The notes under the pieces are model-generated. The model ran no database searches. It saw nothing but the letters and a program-made list of their open reading frames with translations, and was not told the origin of the DNA. A DNA stretch of 64,000 nt from Bacillus xiapuensis (lineage in GTDB: Bacteria; Bacillota; Bacilli; Bacillales; Domibacillaceae): the NCBI RefSeq assembly GCF_002797355.1, contig NZ_KZ454939.1, positions 1,645,828 to 1,709,827 on the forward strand, read 5' to 3'. Below, in pieces: positions 8,677 through 18,143 of this stretch (positions are counted from its first letter, which is position 1; each line of letters opens with the position of its first letter). The position numbers and the translations under genes were made by a program.

Positions 8677-9633
8677 CTACACAGCTACCGGTGCTTTAAT
8701 AGCCGGATGCGGATCATAGCCCTCAAGTGAAATATCTTCCATATCAAACTCAAAAACAGAGGATTTATCCGGATTTAATCTTAATTTTGCAGGCGGCTTT
8801 GGTTCCCGCTGCAGCTGTGTTTTCACCTGTTCGATGTGATTGGTATAAATATGAGCGTCGCCAAGCGTGTGAATAAATTCACCAGGCGCTAAGCCGCATT
8901 CATGCGCCACTAGGCATGTTAATAAAGCATAGCTGGCGATATTGAACGGCACGCCCAAGAAAACGTCCCCTGATCGCTGATACAGCTGGCAGGATAGCTT
9001 TCCTTCCGCTACATAGAATTGAAACAACGTATGGCATGGCGGCAAAGCCATCGAAGGGATGTCTTCTGGATTCCAAGCAGACACAATCAGCCGGCGAGAG
9101 TCCGGATTGGTCTTAATCATGCGGATTACATTTTGCAGCTGATCAATTGTTTCTCCCTGCGTTGTCTTCCAGGCGCGCCATTGGCTGCCGTACACGTCTC
9201 CGAGTTCCCCGTAAACCTTAGCGAACGCCTCATCCTTTATTATTTTTTCTTTAAACAGCTGCATTTGCTGTTGATATTGTTCATTGAACACAGGATCCTC
9301 TTGCGCCCGCAAACCAAAATCGGTCATATCCGGTCCTTGATAATCGCTGCTTTCCACCCAGTTTTTAAAGGCCCACTCATTCCATATATTGTTATTATGC
9401 TGCAATAAATAACGAATGTTCGTGTCCCCTTTAATAAACCATAATAGCTCGCTTACAATTAAGCGAAAGGGGATCCGTTTTGTCGTCAATAGCGGAAATT
9501 CTTCCTGTAGCTGAAAACGCATTTGATAGCCGAAAGTGGAAAGGGTTCCCGTTCCGGTCCGATCTGACTTTCTCACTCCATTCGCTAAAATCTCACGGCA
9601 AAGAGTTAAGTATTGCTGTTCGTTTTGGCTCAA
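8677..9633 (-). CDS. thyA: Thymidylate synthase ThyA, long form
   Basis: Converts dUMP to dTMP using methylene-tetrahydrofolate. About 318 aa, longer than the 264-aa E. coli and B. subtilis ThyB type because of an insert after NNIWNEWAF (roughly residues 90-140), the layout seen in staphylococcal ThyA. Catalytic core [11 protein letters not shown] (Cys), [14 protein letters not shown] and DAHIYTNH are intact. The TTG at 9633 is preferred over the GTG at 9642 because AGGAG is then 8 nt away; this is inference. The dfrA gene follows with its own RBS 20 nt after the stop. Confidence 0.95.
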   Translation of the reverse strand: MSQNEQQYLTLCREILANGVRKSDRTGTGTLSTFGYQMRFQLQEEFPLLTTKRIPFRLIVSELLWFIKGDTNIRYLLQHNNNIWNEWAFKNWVESSDYQGPDMTDFGLRAQEDPVFNEQYQQQMQLFKEKIIKDEAFAKVYGELGDVYGSQWRAWKTTQGETIDQLQNVIRMIKTNPDSRRLIVSAWNPEDIPSMALPPCHTLFQFYVAEGKLSCQLYQRSGDVFLGVPFNIASYALLTCLVAHECGLAPGEFIHTLGDAHIYTNHIEQVKTQLQREPKPPAKLRLNPDKSSVFEFDMEDISLEGYDPHPAIKAPVAV

Positions 9634-9690
9634 GCTGTTCACTCCTATCCATTATTACCATTCTTATTCTATTGAAAGGCCCTTCTTTGT

Positions 9691-10467
9691 TCAAGCTAAT
9701 TCAATAACGCCAAAATGAAAGGCGGACGTTTTGCGCACTTGCTGCTGAAAGCCGAGCTGCTGAAATCTTTCTGACCGAAAGTGATCCTTTAATACGACCC
9801 GCTTTCTGGCCACCCGCATCGCTTCAGCCACCGCATCTTTAGAAAGGTGATCATAGAGCGCAAAATGCCTTAATCCGGCAATCCCTTCGGACTGTTCCAC
9901 TGTTTCTGCAAACATTGGATCAAAGTACACGACGTCATAAGAGTTGTCAGGCAAAGAGCGCAGCACCTCTTGATAGGGGCTGGATATGACTTCAATCCGC
10001 TCCATTGCCCCCTCCAACTCTTTGCAGGGGGCGGGCCACTCTTTTAGCCCGCGGCTGACAATATAGGCAAGAAGAGGATGGCCTTCAATTCCCGTTACTT
10101 TTCCGCCGGCGCCGGCCACTAGGCTGGCAACGATGCAATCGCTAGCGAGACCGAGTGTACAATCCAGTACCGACATGCCCGCTGTAAGATTAGCAGCCGC
10201 AATATAAGGATCCTCTTCTCCCCGCAGCAGCCGCTTGACGCGAAAAGCCGCTGAATTCGGATGGAAGAAAAAAGGCTGCTCTTGCCCCAGCGCATACAGC
10301 TCCAGCCGATCTCTCGCTACGATCAAACAGCCTGTTTGGTACTCTTGCTGCAAAGCGTGTATCGACCGCTTTTTTCTTTTGATAAAAGGGTAGCCTAGCT
10401 CATCGGCTGCTCGCTGTGCTTTCATGTTCAAGTTTTCATCCGGTTTTCCTGCAGTTGAAATAATCAT
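9691..10467 (-). CDS. ypiP: YpiP-like class I SAM-dependent methyltransferase (RsmJ-related)
   Basis: About 258 aa. SAM-binding motif VLDCTLGLASDCIVAS and EGHPLLA (acidic residue after beta-2), then DVVYFDPMFAE, resembling the RsmJ / SAM_MT_4 family, whose E. coli member methylates 16S rRNA. The rRNA target is an inference for this branch. The N-terminus (MIISTAGKPDENLN) is also typical of the YpiP group. RBS AAGGAG 5 nt before ATG. Lies between thyA and the bacilliredoxin as in B. subtilis. Confidence 0.85.
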   Translation of the reverse strand: MIISTAGKPDENLNMKAQRAADELGYPFIKRKKRSIHALQQEYQTGCLIVARDRLELYALGQEQPFFFHPNSAAFRVKRLLRGEEDPYIAAANLTAGMSVLDCTLGLASDCIVASLVAGAGGKVTGIEGHPLLAYIVSRGLKEWPAPCKELEGAMERIEVISSPYQEVLRSLPDNSYDVVYFDPMFAETVEQSEGIAGLRHFALYDHLSKDAVAEAMRVARKRVVLKDHFRSERFQQLGFQQQVRKTSAFHFGVIELA

Positions 10468-10506
10468 GCCGGCTCCTTCCTACTGGTGCATTCGCTTCTT
10501 AAAGCG

Positions 10507-10547
10507 CAAGCCGGCCGCTTATTTGCTTGCTGCAAATAAACGAGCCG
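10507..10547 (-). terminator. long hairpin downstream of the bacilliredoxin gene
   Basis: AGCCGGC...TTTATTTGC and GCAAATAA...GCCGGCT form an extended, slightly interrupted stem with a 4-nt loop. No strong T-run, so it could instead be an mRNA 3' stabiliser. Confidence 0.5.
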
Positions 10548-10618
10548 GCTGTCCTTCGTATTCCATCCGATGGAGAGCTGAAGCAGAATGGGGATCATCC
10601 CCAGCACCATCTATTCGA

Positions 10619-11050
10619 TTACTTGCAATGCTGATCGAAAGCGGATGTCAAGTTAGTTATAATAGAACTGATATCCTGGCCTTCTATTTGCTCCCGCGGA
10701 ATGAAATGAACCACTTCTCGCCCCTTTAACAGCGCCATCGACGGAGAAGATGGCTCATATCCATCAAAATAGGTGCGCATCTCCGCCGTTGCTTCTTTAT
10801 CCTGACCGGCAAATACGGTCACTAAATGATCGGGAGCCGGTTCATGTAAAATGGCTTGAGCCGCTGCCGGGCGTGCGAGACCGGCGGCGCAGCCGCAAAC
10901 TGAATTCACCACAACTAAAGTGGTGCCTTCCACCTCTTTCATGAAGTCGCTTACTTCCGCCGCTGTTACTAGCTCCTTAAAGCCGGCATTCGTTAACTCC
11001 GCCCGCATTGGCTGCACCATTTGCCGCATATATTCTTCATAAGCATTCAT
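10619..11050 (-). CDS. brxA: Bacilliredoxin (BrxA/BrxB, YphP/YqiW family)
   Basis: 143-aa thioredoxin-fold protein with the CGC active site in VNSVCGCAAGLARPA (near residues 52-54). The family removes bacillithiol from S-bacillithiolated proteins after oxidative stress, in the cytosol. Full family length. It ends the short cluster ypgR-brxA, only 3 nt after ypgR. Assignment to BrxA rather than the paralogue BrxB rests on neighbourhood (ypgR, ypiP). Confidence 0.9.
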   Translation of the reverse strand: MNAYEEYMRQMVQPMRAELTNAGFKELVTAAEVSDFMKEVEGTTLVVVNSVCGCAAGLARPAAAQAILHEPAPDHLVTVFAGQDKEATAEMRTYFDGYEPSSPSMALLKGREVVHFIPREQIEGQDISSIITNLTSAFDQHCK

Positions 11051-11053
11051 TCG

Positions 11054-12190
11054 TTATTCCTCCGTATCTTGTTTTGTTCTTGCTTCCGTCATTTGTTTCC
11101 AGACAGATCCCTTGGCTTGTTCGCCGCCTCGAATGCGCTCCAGCGCCATTTTCACTTGCATTTTCACTTCAAACTCAGGATCATTCTCCGCCGCTTCCAA
11201 AGCGGGCAATGCGGTTTCATCTCCCGCTTCATATAGAAACATCGCCGCCCGCCAGCGGACAATTTTGCTTTTATCCTGCAAAGCCTTGCACATAGCGGGG
11301 ATCGCTTCTTTAAAGCCAAGGTCGGACAAACAATCTCCCGCAGTTCGGCGAACGGTCACCGTTGGGTCTTGCAATCCTTTGTACAAAAACGGCAAGACTT
11401 TTTTATCTTCGATCATGCCAATGTACACCACAGCCAAGCGGCGAATCGCCGGTTTACTGTCTTCAAGCGCCAACGATAAGACGGGTAAATCACCAAGTTC
11501 AGGATCCTCAAGCTGTTCCATCCATTGATAACGGCGGCGCCAATCCTCTTCTTCCAGCCACATGGCTTCCGTCAGCTTTACCATGCTTCTTTTTTTCTCA
11601 GGAACCGGCTTTCCTGCTGCTCCGTGTTCTGCCAGCGCATTCAATCGTTCTTTAGGGTAAGCGGCGATGATTTCTTCAATTGTTTCTTTGCCAATATCTG
11701 TCAGATCGCCATAACGGACTCCGTAATCTTGCCATTCCCTTTGCAGCACATAATTATCATCCGACAGCTGCGCTTTCTGGAACGCTTCCAGAAAATAATC
11801 AGGCAAAGCGAAGCGCTTTTCTTCTGTTGCTGAAGTTAACTTTAACTGAATCGGAATGCCTTTAAACATTTGAATTGCCGCTTGAACTTCTCCGTATGCT
11901 TCTTGCGGCCCAGCCGGCTTTTCTTCTTGAGCTGTTTCTCCGAATACGCGGCGCACCTTAAGAAGTATTTGCTGCCAATCATATTTGCCGTTTCGTTCAA
12001 CCGCCAAAAAGTCAGCAACATGATAGATTCCTTTCACGCCTTCAATCTTTAAGATCGACTTCAGCGGTTCTGCCGCCTCGTTTGCCTGATCGGCTTTATA
12101 ATTATTGCTAGTGCCGGCCGGCAGCTCTTCATCCAGTAATATTTTCATTGTATTCGGGCTTGGCGTCGGTTCGATCTTTATAATTTTCAA
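11054..12190 (-). CDS. ypgR: YpgR / conserved virulence factor C family: NifU-N-like plus HEAT repeats
   Basis: 378 aa. Residues 1-80 resemble the N-terminal domain of Nfu/NifU-like scaffolds (PTPSPNTMKILLD; GVKGIYHVADFLAVER); the C-terminal 180 residues are helical HEAT repeats (LALEDSKPAIRRLAVVYIG, FLYKGLQDPTVTVRRTAG, MCKALQDKSKIVRWRA). The staphylococcal homologue is CvfC. The biochemical role is unknown; iron-sulfur scaffolding or binding is suggested only by the N-terminal similarity. Its bacilliredoxin neighbour hints at redox stress. Good RBS GGAGAG upstream. Confidence 0.88.
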   Translation of the reverse strand: MKIIKIEPTPSPNTMKILLDEELPAGTSNNYKADQANEAAEPLKSILKIEGVKGIYHVADFLAVERNGKYDWQQILLKVRRVFGETAQEEKPAGPQEAYGEVQAAIQMFKGIPIQLKLTSATEEKRFALPDYFLEAFQKAQLSDDNYVLQREWQDYGVRYGDLTDIGKETIEEIIAAYPKERLNALAEHGAAGKPVPEKKRSMVKLTEAMWLEEEDWRRRYQWMEQLEDPELGDLPVLSLALEDSKPAIRRLAVVYIGMIEDKKVLPFLYKGLQDPTVTVRRTAGDCLSDLGFKEAIPAMCKALQDKSKIVRWRAAMFLYEAGDETALPALEAAENDPEFEVKMQVKMALERIRGGEQAKGSVWKQMTEARTKQDTEE

Positions 12191-12337
12191 GCAACGTCTC
12201 TCCTTTTCTACAGTAACGCTCAGCTGACCTCTTGCCGGGACAGCTGCTCACCGTGCATTCCTTGATTGAGCTTCAATCACACATCTGGTTACGGCCATTC
12301 TACCACAAAAAAATTTGGCGCTTGACTGATTTGCTCA

Positions 12338-14218
12338 TTAGACAAACTCAGACAAATAACTCCAGCGTTCAATTAAGTGTTCAAGCTCCTCGTTCAGCGC
12401 CTCCAGCTCTTCGCTCAATAATTGCGCTTTCTCAAAATCACTTCCTGCTTGGTTAAGCTCTTGTTTTGCTTCAGCTATCCGCTTTTCTACTTGGGCTATC
12501 TTCTCTTCCAGTCCTTCCCATTCGCGCTGCTCATGATAGCTTAATTTCTTTTTGGCTTTTTTAGTAGGCTTTTCTTCCTTAGCAGCTGTTTTGACGGGGG
12601 AAGCTTCTTCTTTAACGGCTTCCGCTTGCTGTTTCAGATAATCGCTGTAAGATCCATAATAGGAATCAATCACACCATCCCCTTGAAAAATCAGCAATCG
12701 ACTAGCAGTCTTATCAAGAAAATACCGATCATGGGAAACGGTAATCACCACGCCAGGAAAATCTTCTAAATAGTCTTCCAGCACCGTTAGCGTTTCCGTG
12801 TCAAGATCATTGGTCGGTTCATCCAGCAGCAATACATTGGGCTGGGCCATTAAAAGCTTTAATAAATAGAGACGGCGCTTCTCTCCACCGGATAATTTAT
12901 AAATAGGGGTGCCGTGCACATGCATCGGAAATAAAAATCGTTCCAGCATTTGCGCTGCCGAGAGCTGATCGCCACTTTTTGTTGTAACCACTTCCGCTGA
13001 TTCGCGGAGATAAGCGATCATGCGCATATTCTCATCCATGTCCGTTCGCTCTTGCGTATAATACGCCGCTTTCACCGTTTGGCCAGTCAAGAGCTCTCCG
13101 CTGTCAAATGGAATATTCTCAGTCAGCAAATTTAAAAATGTTGATTTCCCGCTGCCGTTCTTTCCGACGACCCCTATGCGGTCTCCCGGATGAACGAGTA
13201 AATTAAAATCTTTAAGTATAACGTTTTCCCCGAAAGCCTTCGAGACTTCCCTTAATTCAAATACTTGCTTCCCTAACCGAGTCCCCTTCATGGATAAGTC
13301 GATCTGCTCTTTATTGGGGCTTTGTCCGAGTGAGCCTTCAATTTCTTTGAAACGGTCCGCCCGGGCTTTTTGCTTCGTCGATCTGGCTTTCGCGCCCCGA
13401 CGCATCCATGCTAATTCCCGGCGGTATAAATTGCGGCGCTTTTCTTCCGCCGCCGCTTGCTGCTCTTCACGTTCTGCTTTAGCGGCCACATAGCTTTGAT
13501 AGTTTCCTTTATAGGAATAGATATGTCCTCCGTCTAATTCAAACATGCGATTGGTGACGTTATCAAGAAAATAACGGTCGTGGCTGACTAATAATACAGC
13601 CCCTGAGTATTTGCTTAAGTAGTCCTGAAGCCAATTGACCGTTTCATAATCTAGATGGTTGGTCGGCTCATCCAAAATCAAAAGGTCTGGCGTTTCAATT
13701 AATACTTGCGCTAAGGCTACTCGTTTCTTCTGGCCGCCTGACAGCTCACCAATTTTGCGGCTGAAATCAGCCACTCCCAATTTGGTTAAAATCACTTGTG
13801 CATTCGTGTTCGCTTCCCACGCTTCGAGCGCATCCATTTTCTTTTGCAGTTCAAACAGCCGATCCGCCACTTGCTGATCTCCCGGCTCCCGTTCCAGCGC
13901 CCCCAAGGTGCTTTCGTATTCCTTTAACAGCTGAACGATTGGGGCTTCACTTAAATACAGCTGATCCATAACCGTCAACTGCGGGTTCATATCCGGTTCC
14001 TGCGGCAAGTATGCAATGGAATAATCATTGGGTGCGGTGATTTGACCGCTGTCGGGAACGTCTTTCCCAGCTATAATCTTTAACAAGCTGGATTTTCCAG
14101 TTCCATTTACGCCAATCAGCCCAATTCGATCTTTCTCACTGATAGAGAAAGTCAAGCTGTCAAACAGCGTCTTTTCACCATAGGACTTCGTTACTTCGCT
14201 TACAGTTAAAACTCTCAT
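12338..14218 (-). CDS. yfmR: ABC-F family ATPase (Uup/YfmR-like)
   Basis: 626 aa with two ATP-binding cassettes and no membrane domain, the ABC-F layout of ribosome-associated ATPases that relieve stalled translation. Cassette 1: GVNGTGKSS, LSGGQKKR, LLILDEPTNHLD. The linker is rich in Arg/Lys (RRGAKARSTKQKARAD). Cassette 2: GKNGSGKST, LSGGEKRR, LLLDEPTNDLD. The C-terminal ~90 residues form the Lys/Glu-rich coiled coil typical of Uup/YfmR. Uup-type is preferred over antibiotic-resistance ABC-F types because of the C-terminal extension and full interdomain linker. Monocistronic. Confidence 0.9.
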   Translation of the reverse strand: MRVLTVSEVTKSYGEKTLFDSLTFSISEKDRIGLIGVNGTGKSSLLKIIAGKDVPDSGQITAPNDYSIAYLPQEPDMNPQLTVMDQLYLSEAPIVQLLKEYESTLGALEREPGDQQVADRLFELQKKMDALEAWEANTNAQVILTKLGVADFSRKIGELSGGQKKRVALAQVLIETPDLLILDEPTNHLDYETVNWLQDYLSKYSGAVLLVSHDRYFLDNVTNRMFELDGGHIYSYKGNYQSYVAAKAEREEQQAAAEEKRRNLYRRELAWMRRGAKARSTKQKARADRFKEIEGSLGQSPNKEQIDLSMKGTRLGKQVFELREVSKAFGENVILKDFNLLVHPGDRIGVVGKNGSGKSTFLNLLTENIPFDSGELLTGQTVKAAYYTQERTDMDENMRMIAYLRESAEVVTTKSGDQLSAAQMLERFLFPMHVHGTPIYKLSGGEKRRLYLLKLLMAQPNVLLLDEPTNDLDTETLTVLEDYLEDFPGVVITVSHDRYFLDKTASRLLIFQGDGVIDSYYGSYSDYLKQQAEAVKEEASPVKTAAKEEKPTKKAKKKLSYHEQREWEGLEEKIAQVEKRIAEAKQELNQAGSDFEKAQLLSEELEALNEELEHLIERWSYLSEFV

Positions 14219-14256
14219 TATATTCTTCCACTCCCGAGCGTCATAAATCTGTTGGG

Positions 14257-14440
14257 TTCCGCATCTAAAATGCCATCAGTCTCCCTCTTGAAAAAATGGA
14301 GCAAGAGAAGTCATGGCGCCTAAAGGTCCGATTGGATCGGACCTGCAAGAGGCAGGTGGCAAAGGCGCTGCAATAGGACATTGCGATGGCCGTCTTTGCT
14401 CTTCTTTTCAACAGAGGAGAAGCACAAGCCCCCTCTGTTT
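14257..14440 (-). repeat. dispersed intergenic repeat, copy A
   Basis: Between the unknown gene at 14446 and the ABC-F gene. Read on the minus strand it starts with an ACAGAGG/CCTCTGT hairpin and CTGTTGAAAAGAAGAG, has the core TTGCAGCGCCTTTGC (14359-14373), a GGTCCGAT/ATCGGACC hairpin, and ends GGGAGACTGATGGC...ATGCGGAA. The same blocks recur at 17469, 19621, 29401, 43517 and partly 56650. Confidence 0.7.
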
Positions 14441-14445
14441 TGGAG

Positions 14446-14949
14446 TCACTTTATTGAATTGCTTGCGATCACTTGTAATGTGTCTGCGATAAATCCTACA
14501 AGCGCTGCCATTTCATCCATCATTTCCTCGGTAATGATCCGGTTGAAATGGAGGTGCCATTCGGCAGCCTTACCTGTTAAGCTGGAGTTTATTTGTTTTC
14601 GTTCCATCAGCCGGCCCTTTCCCCACAATTCTTCCAGCTTACTCATTTTCATTTCCGTCAAACTCGAGGCTGAACCCGAATAAATAATTTCCATTGTCAC
14701 ACCGGGAACAGCTCCTGGCAGCTGCATCAGTTCACCCGCCAGCTGTTTTACATCGGCTTGAATACTGATCGCTGCCTGAACCTCAGGAGCGGAGTTCAAT
14801 GAAAAAACAATGGATGATTCCCTGGACATCGTCGCAAGGTCCACCGCATCTTTTCTTTCATGAACTTGAAATAAACCGGCTAAGTCCCGATCATACACTT
14901 CCCCATGAATGATAAATTTGATGTTATCGAAAGCGGCAGGATCGAACAA
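14446..14949 (-). CDS. conserved-looking protein of unknown function
   Basis: I do not recognise this protein. The probable start is a TTG at 14949 because AGGAGGAGG precedes it at ideal spacing, giving about 167 aa beginning FDPAAFDNIKFIIHGEVYDR. It looks soluble: alternating beta and helical segments, no signal peptide, no Cys cluster. The C-terminal third (EWHLHFNRIITEEMMDEMA) is helical. It follows fhs, from which a terminator separates it, so it may be weakly read through or have its own promoter. Codon use resembles its neighbours. Confidence 0.75.
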   Translation of the reverse strand: MFDPAAFDNIKFIIHGEVYDRDLAGLFQVHERKDAVDLATMSRESSIVFSLNSAPEVQAAISIQADVKQLAGELMQLPGAVPGVTMEIIYSGSASSLTEMKMSKLEELWGKGRLMERKQINSSLTGKAAEWHLHFNRIITEEMMDEMAALVGFIADTLQVIASNSIK

Positions 14950-14968
14950 AAAACCTCCTCCTTCTCTC

Positions 14969-14996
14969 AAAAAGATGGAGGATGGTGATGCCATCC
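14969..14996 (-). terminator. terminator of fhs
   Basis: GGATGG-CATCA-CCATCC stem followed by TCCATCTTTTT on the minus strand, 14 nt after the fhs stop. The following gene's RBS comes directly after it. Confidence 0.65.
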
Positions 14997-15009
14997 CCCC
15001 CTTATCTTC

Positions 15010-16698
15010 TTAAAACAGACCGATCGCTCTTCCGTGTTTGTCTACATCCATCGAGCAGGCTGCCGGTTTTTTGGGCAGGCCGGGCATTGTCATTACATCT
15101 CCCGTTAAAACCACAATAAAGCCGGCGCCGATCTTCGGTATTAATTCGCGAATATGAATCGTAAAGCCTGCCGGACGGCCTCCTTTTGCAGGATCATCGC
15201 TCAATGAATACTGCGTTTTCGCCATGCATACCGGCAGTCCGCCCCAGCCGCGCTCCGTAAATTCTTTCAGCTGCTTTTCCGCTTTGGAAGAGAATTCAAC
15301 CCCTCTTCCTCCATAGACTGTTCTCACGATGGCTGTTATTTTTTCAGTTAGAGGCTGATCAAGCTCATATAAAGGTTTAAAATCAGCTGGCGTCTCATCG
15401 ATTATCCGAATGACTTTCTCGGCTAAATCTAAGCCGCCAGCGCCTCCTTTCTCCCATACTTCCGTTAAGGAAAACAGCACTCCTTCTTCCTGGCACCATT
15501 TCTCTAACTGCTTGATTTCCGCTCCGGTATCCGTTGCAAAGCGGTTGATAGCGACGACAAATGGCACCCCGAATGCTTGAACCGTTTCCATATGCTTCTT
15601 TAAATTGGCTAAACCGGTGTGAAGCGCCTCTTCGTTTTCTTCCTTCAGCAGCTCTTTTGGCTGTCCGCCATGCATTTTCAGGGCGCGAATGGTTGCCACG
15701 ATCACAACAGCACTAGGATGTATCCCTGCGGCTCTAGATTTTATATTGAAAAATTTCTCCGCACCAAGATCCGCTCCGAAACCAGCTTCTGTGACAACAT
15801 AATCAGCGAGCTTCATCGCTGTTTTGGTAGCCATCACGCTATTGCAGCCATGAGCTATGTTCGCAAATGGGCCGCCGTGGATAAGAGTTGGCGTGTGTCC
15901 GATCGTTTGGACTAAATTAGGTTTTAATGCATCTTTCAACAGCAATGTCAGCGCTCCGGCAGCGCCTAAGTCTCCGCAAGTGACTGGCTGCTTATCTCTG
16001 TTGTAGCCAATGATCATTCGCGATAATCGGCTTTTCAAATCCTCAAGGCTATCCGCCAGGCAAAGAACCGCCATGATTTCAGACGCTACTGTAATATCAA
16101 ATCCGTCCTCACGCGGCACACCCTGCGCTGCCCCGCCAAGTCCGATGACCACTTGACGAAGCGCGCGGTCATTGAGATCAACCGCCCGCTTCCAAACGAT
16201 GCGGCGTTGATCAATTTGCAGTTCATTTCCTTGATGAATATGATTGTCAATCAATGCAGCGAGCGCATTGTTAGCGGTTGTGATCGCATGAATGTCTCCA
16301 GTGAAATGAAGATTAATCTCTTCCATTGGAATCACTTGGGCATAGCCTCCGCCGGCAGCTCCTCCCTTGATCCCCATCGTGGGACCTAAAGAAGGTTCAC
16401 GCATCGCCGCCATTGTGTTTTTGCCCAGCTTATTTAAGGCATCCGCCAAGCCAACTGTAACCGTCGATTTTCCTTCTCCAGCCGGCGTTGGATTGATGGA
16501 GGTCACGAGAATGACTTTCCCGTCCGGATTTGTCTGTAACCGTTCAAGCGCTTCAAACGCTAACTTCGCCTTTGTTTTTCCGTATTGTTCAATATCCTCT
16601 TCCTGAAGGCCAATTTTTGCGGCAATTTCCTTTATTGGCTTTATAACAGCTGCTTGCGCTATCTCTATATCGCTTTTCATATTTGTATGTACAGTCAT
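15010..16698 (-). CDS. fhs: Formate--tetrahydrofolate ligase
   Basis: ATP-dependent formation of 10-formyl-tetrahydrofolate from formate, feeding purine and fMet synthesis. About 562 aa, usual length. Visible: P-loop [53 protein letters not shown] (split: [23 protein letters not shown]), and the C-terminal [16 protein letters not shown]. The start at 16698 ([10 protein letters not shown]) follows CTGGAGGAAG; the reading frame continues upstream but without an RBS. Absent from B. subtilis as I recall, but common in other Bacillaceae. Confidence 0.96.
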   Translation of the reverse strand: MTVHTNMKSDIEIAQAAVIKPIKEIAAKIGLQEEDIEQYGKTKAKLAFEALERLQTNPDGKVILVTSINPTPAGEGKSTVTVGLADALNKLGKNTMAAMREPSLGPTMGIKGGAAGGGYAQVIPMEEINLHFTGDIHAITTANNALAALIDNHIHQGNELQIDQRRIVWKRAVDLNDRALRQVVIGLGGAAQGVPREDGFDITVASEIMAVLCLADSLEDLKSRLSRMIIGYNRDKQPVTCGDLGAAGALTLLLKDALKPNLVQTIGHTPTLIHGGPFANIAHGCNSVMATKTAMKLADYVVTEAGFGADLGAEKFFNIKSRAAGIHPSAVVIVATIRALKMHGGQPKELLKEENEEALHTGLANLKKHMETVQAFGVPFVVAINRFATDTGAEIKQLEKWCQEEGVLFSLTEVWEKGGAGGLDLAEKVIRIIDETPADFKPLYELDQPLTEKITAIVRTVYGGRGVEFSSKAEKQLKEFTERGWGGLPVCMAKTQYSLSDDPAKGGRPAGFTIHIRELIPKIGAGFIVVLTGDVMTMPGLPKKPAACSMDVDKHGRAIGLF

Positions 16699-16939
16699 TC
16701 TTCTTCCTCCAGACTTATCTAACATAAGAAAATAAGAAAACTACCTAGTTGCTTAACAAAATCCGGCCATTCCACGACTGAAGCGGCAGCATCTTTTTTA
16801 AAAAACCGGGAGATGAGAGATCCTCATGTTTGAAGCTTCGCTCTATTTTCACCGTGAAGACAGACCGTTTACTATGTCTGCCCGCCTATAAGCCGCTTTT
16901 TACTCTCATTGTAAGTGAAACCTCTGATAAAGAGCAATA

Positions 16940-16968
16940 AAAATAAACCGTTCTTACACAAGAACGGC
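16940..16968 (-). terminator. terminator after the HExxH gene
   Basis: GCCGTTCTT-GTGT-AAGAACGG hairpin immediately after the stop codon, followed by TTTATTTTTATT on the minus strand. Confidence 0.8.
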
Positions 16969-17403
16969 TTACGCAGGTGACGCGGATGGCTGGACAAGCG
17001 GGCTATTAGAAAAGTAGCGTAATGACTCCGTTTGAATATAATCAAATAATTGCTCATCTATAAAAGGAATATACTGCTTGGCAATGGCCCAAGCATTTCT
17101 TTCTATTTTTTCCAGAACAGAAATCTGATTCGTTTCAGCCAGCCGCTCACTTAATAGAGCCAGTTCTTTATCTAGTGCATGGCCTAATTCATGAGCCAGT
17201 ACAATCCATTCGTATTCCCGCAGCCGATCAAGCGAGCCGAGGAGTCTTTTGCACTGAATCTCTATATCCTGGCGATACAGCGTGATCGCATGCGTGCTGG
17301 CTGAATATTTTCCGCCCACGCATCTCGATCCAGGAAAGGATTCTTCCATTTTCAATTGCAGAGTCGGATCCGCATTCTTTATAAAGGAGAAAAAATAATC
17401 CAT
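16969..17403 (-). CDS. small HExxH putative metalloprotein
   Basis: 144 aa, not recognised as a named family. Near residue 70 it has IVLAHELGHALDKE, a zincin-type HExxH with Gly after the Glu, and about 35 residues later ERNAWAIAKQYIP, resembling the Glu-containing third-ligand helix of ImmA/IrrE (DUF955/M78)-like peptidases. No signal peptide or membrane segment, so it is probably cytosolic. No XRE-type repressor partner is next to it (mntR and fhs flank it). Metalloprotease function is inferred from the motif only. No strong RBS stands out in front of the ATG. Confidence 0.75.
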   Translation of the reverse strand: MDYFFSFIKNADPTLQLKMEESFPGSRCVGGKYSASTHAITLYRQDIEIQCKRLLGSLDRLREYEWIVLAHELGHALDKELALLSERLAETNQISVLEKIERNAWAIAKQYIPFIDEQLFDYIQTESLRYFSNSPLVQPSASPA

Positions 17404-17468
17404 CGTTTATATCTCATTTCCTTTTGTTTTTTTATGATGTGCAGCAATTAACAACCTCCTGCTGTACT

Positions 17469-17630
17469 GTATCCCGCATGTATGCGCCGTCAGTCTCCCG
17501 CTTCCACAATAAACAATAGAGGGAGAACTAAAAGGCGAAGCGAAGAACCGCGGCAGCTGAAATGCCGATTCGTTCGAAGCTGCAAAGGCACTGCAAGATT
17601 AGCCTTTATTCTTCTTTTCAGCAGCAGCGA
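17469..17630 (-). repeat. dispersed intergenic repeat, copy B
   Basis: Fills most of the 320-nt gap between mntR and the HExxH gene. Minus strand: GCTGCTGAAAAGAAGA at the 5' side, then AAAGGCTAATC, core TTGCAGTGCCTTTGCA (17581-17596), CGAACGAATCGGCATTTCAG, and the end block GGGAGACTGACGGC...ATGCGGGA. Both end blocks match copy A almost exactly. Confidence 0.7.
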
Positions 17631-17692
17631 ATGAAAGAAATCCCCGCTCTTTGTAGGTTCCTTTATGGATGGAAAAGCTTCCAGAACAGCAG

Positions 17693-17721
17693 AAAAAACA
17701 CCGCCTAATGAAGGAGCGGCT
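17693..17721 (-). terminator. terminator of mntR
   Basis: GCCGC / GCGGT stem and a T-run of six, directly after the mntR stop on the minus strand. Confidence 0.65.
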
Positions 17722-17723
17722 CT

Positions 17724-18143
17724 TTATTCGTCATGTTTTTTGGCGTTTGAAATCAGGTTCTTTTGAAGGGAAGGGTTTTCATTAAAAAACTCTATTAGAT
17801 CCGCAATTCTGTCAATGGAATCCCAGCTCAAGTGGTGTTCAATTCCTTCCACATCATTATAGATGTTCTCTTCTTTTACACCGATGAGACGGAGAAACTC
17901 CTCTAACAGATCATGACGTGCGACAAGCCGCTTGCCGATATTCTTTCCTTTGTCGGTCAGGATCAGCCCGCGATACCGTTCATAAACGAGATATTCGTCC
18001 CTATCCAATTTTTGAACCATCTTCGTGACAGAGGATGGATGAACTGAAAGAGCTTCAGCAATATCAGAGACACGCGCATACCCTTTTGTATCTATAAGTA
18101 AATAAATTTGCTCTATATAATCTTCCATGCTAGGTGTAGGCAT
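17724..18143 (-). CDS. mntR: Manganese-responsive transcriptional regulator MntR (DtxR family)
   Basis: Represses Mn(II) uptake genes and activates efflux when Mn is sufficient. 139 aa, close to B. subtilis MntR (142). Winged-helix DNA-binding region [11 protein letters not shown]...[13 protein letters not shown]; metal-site residues are visible as D/E in the first helix (MEDYIEQ, Asp8-type) and the dimerisation-helix His/Glu in [21 protein letters not shown] before ATG. A promoter-like TTGTAC-17-TAAACT lies upstream. No mntABCD or mntH is in the window. Confidence 0.94.
   Translation of the reverse strand: MPTPSMEDYIEQIYLLIDTKGYARVSDIAEALSVHPSSVTKMVQKLDRDEYLVYERYRGLILTDKGKNIGKRLVARHDLLEEFLRLIGVKEENIYNDVEGIEHHLSWDSIDRIADLIEFFNENPSLQKNLISNAKKHDE

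Noticed and set aside
16700-16970. Tetrahydrofolate riboswitch in front of fhs
   Set aside because: None of the conserved aptamer elements is visible in the leader.
16872-17057. 61-codon ORF overlapping the HExxH gene and its terminator
   Set aside because: It overlaps the better-supported HExxH frame and reads through its terminator.
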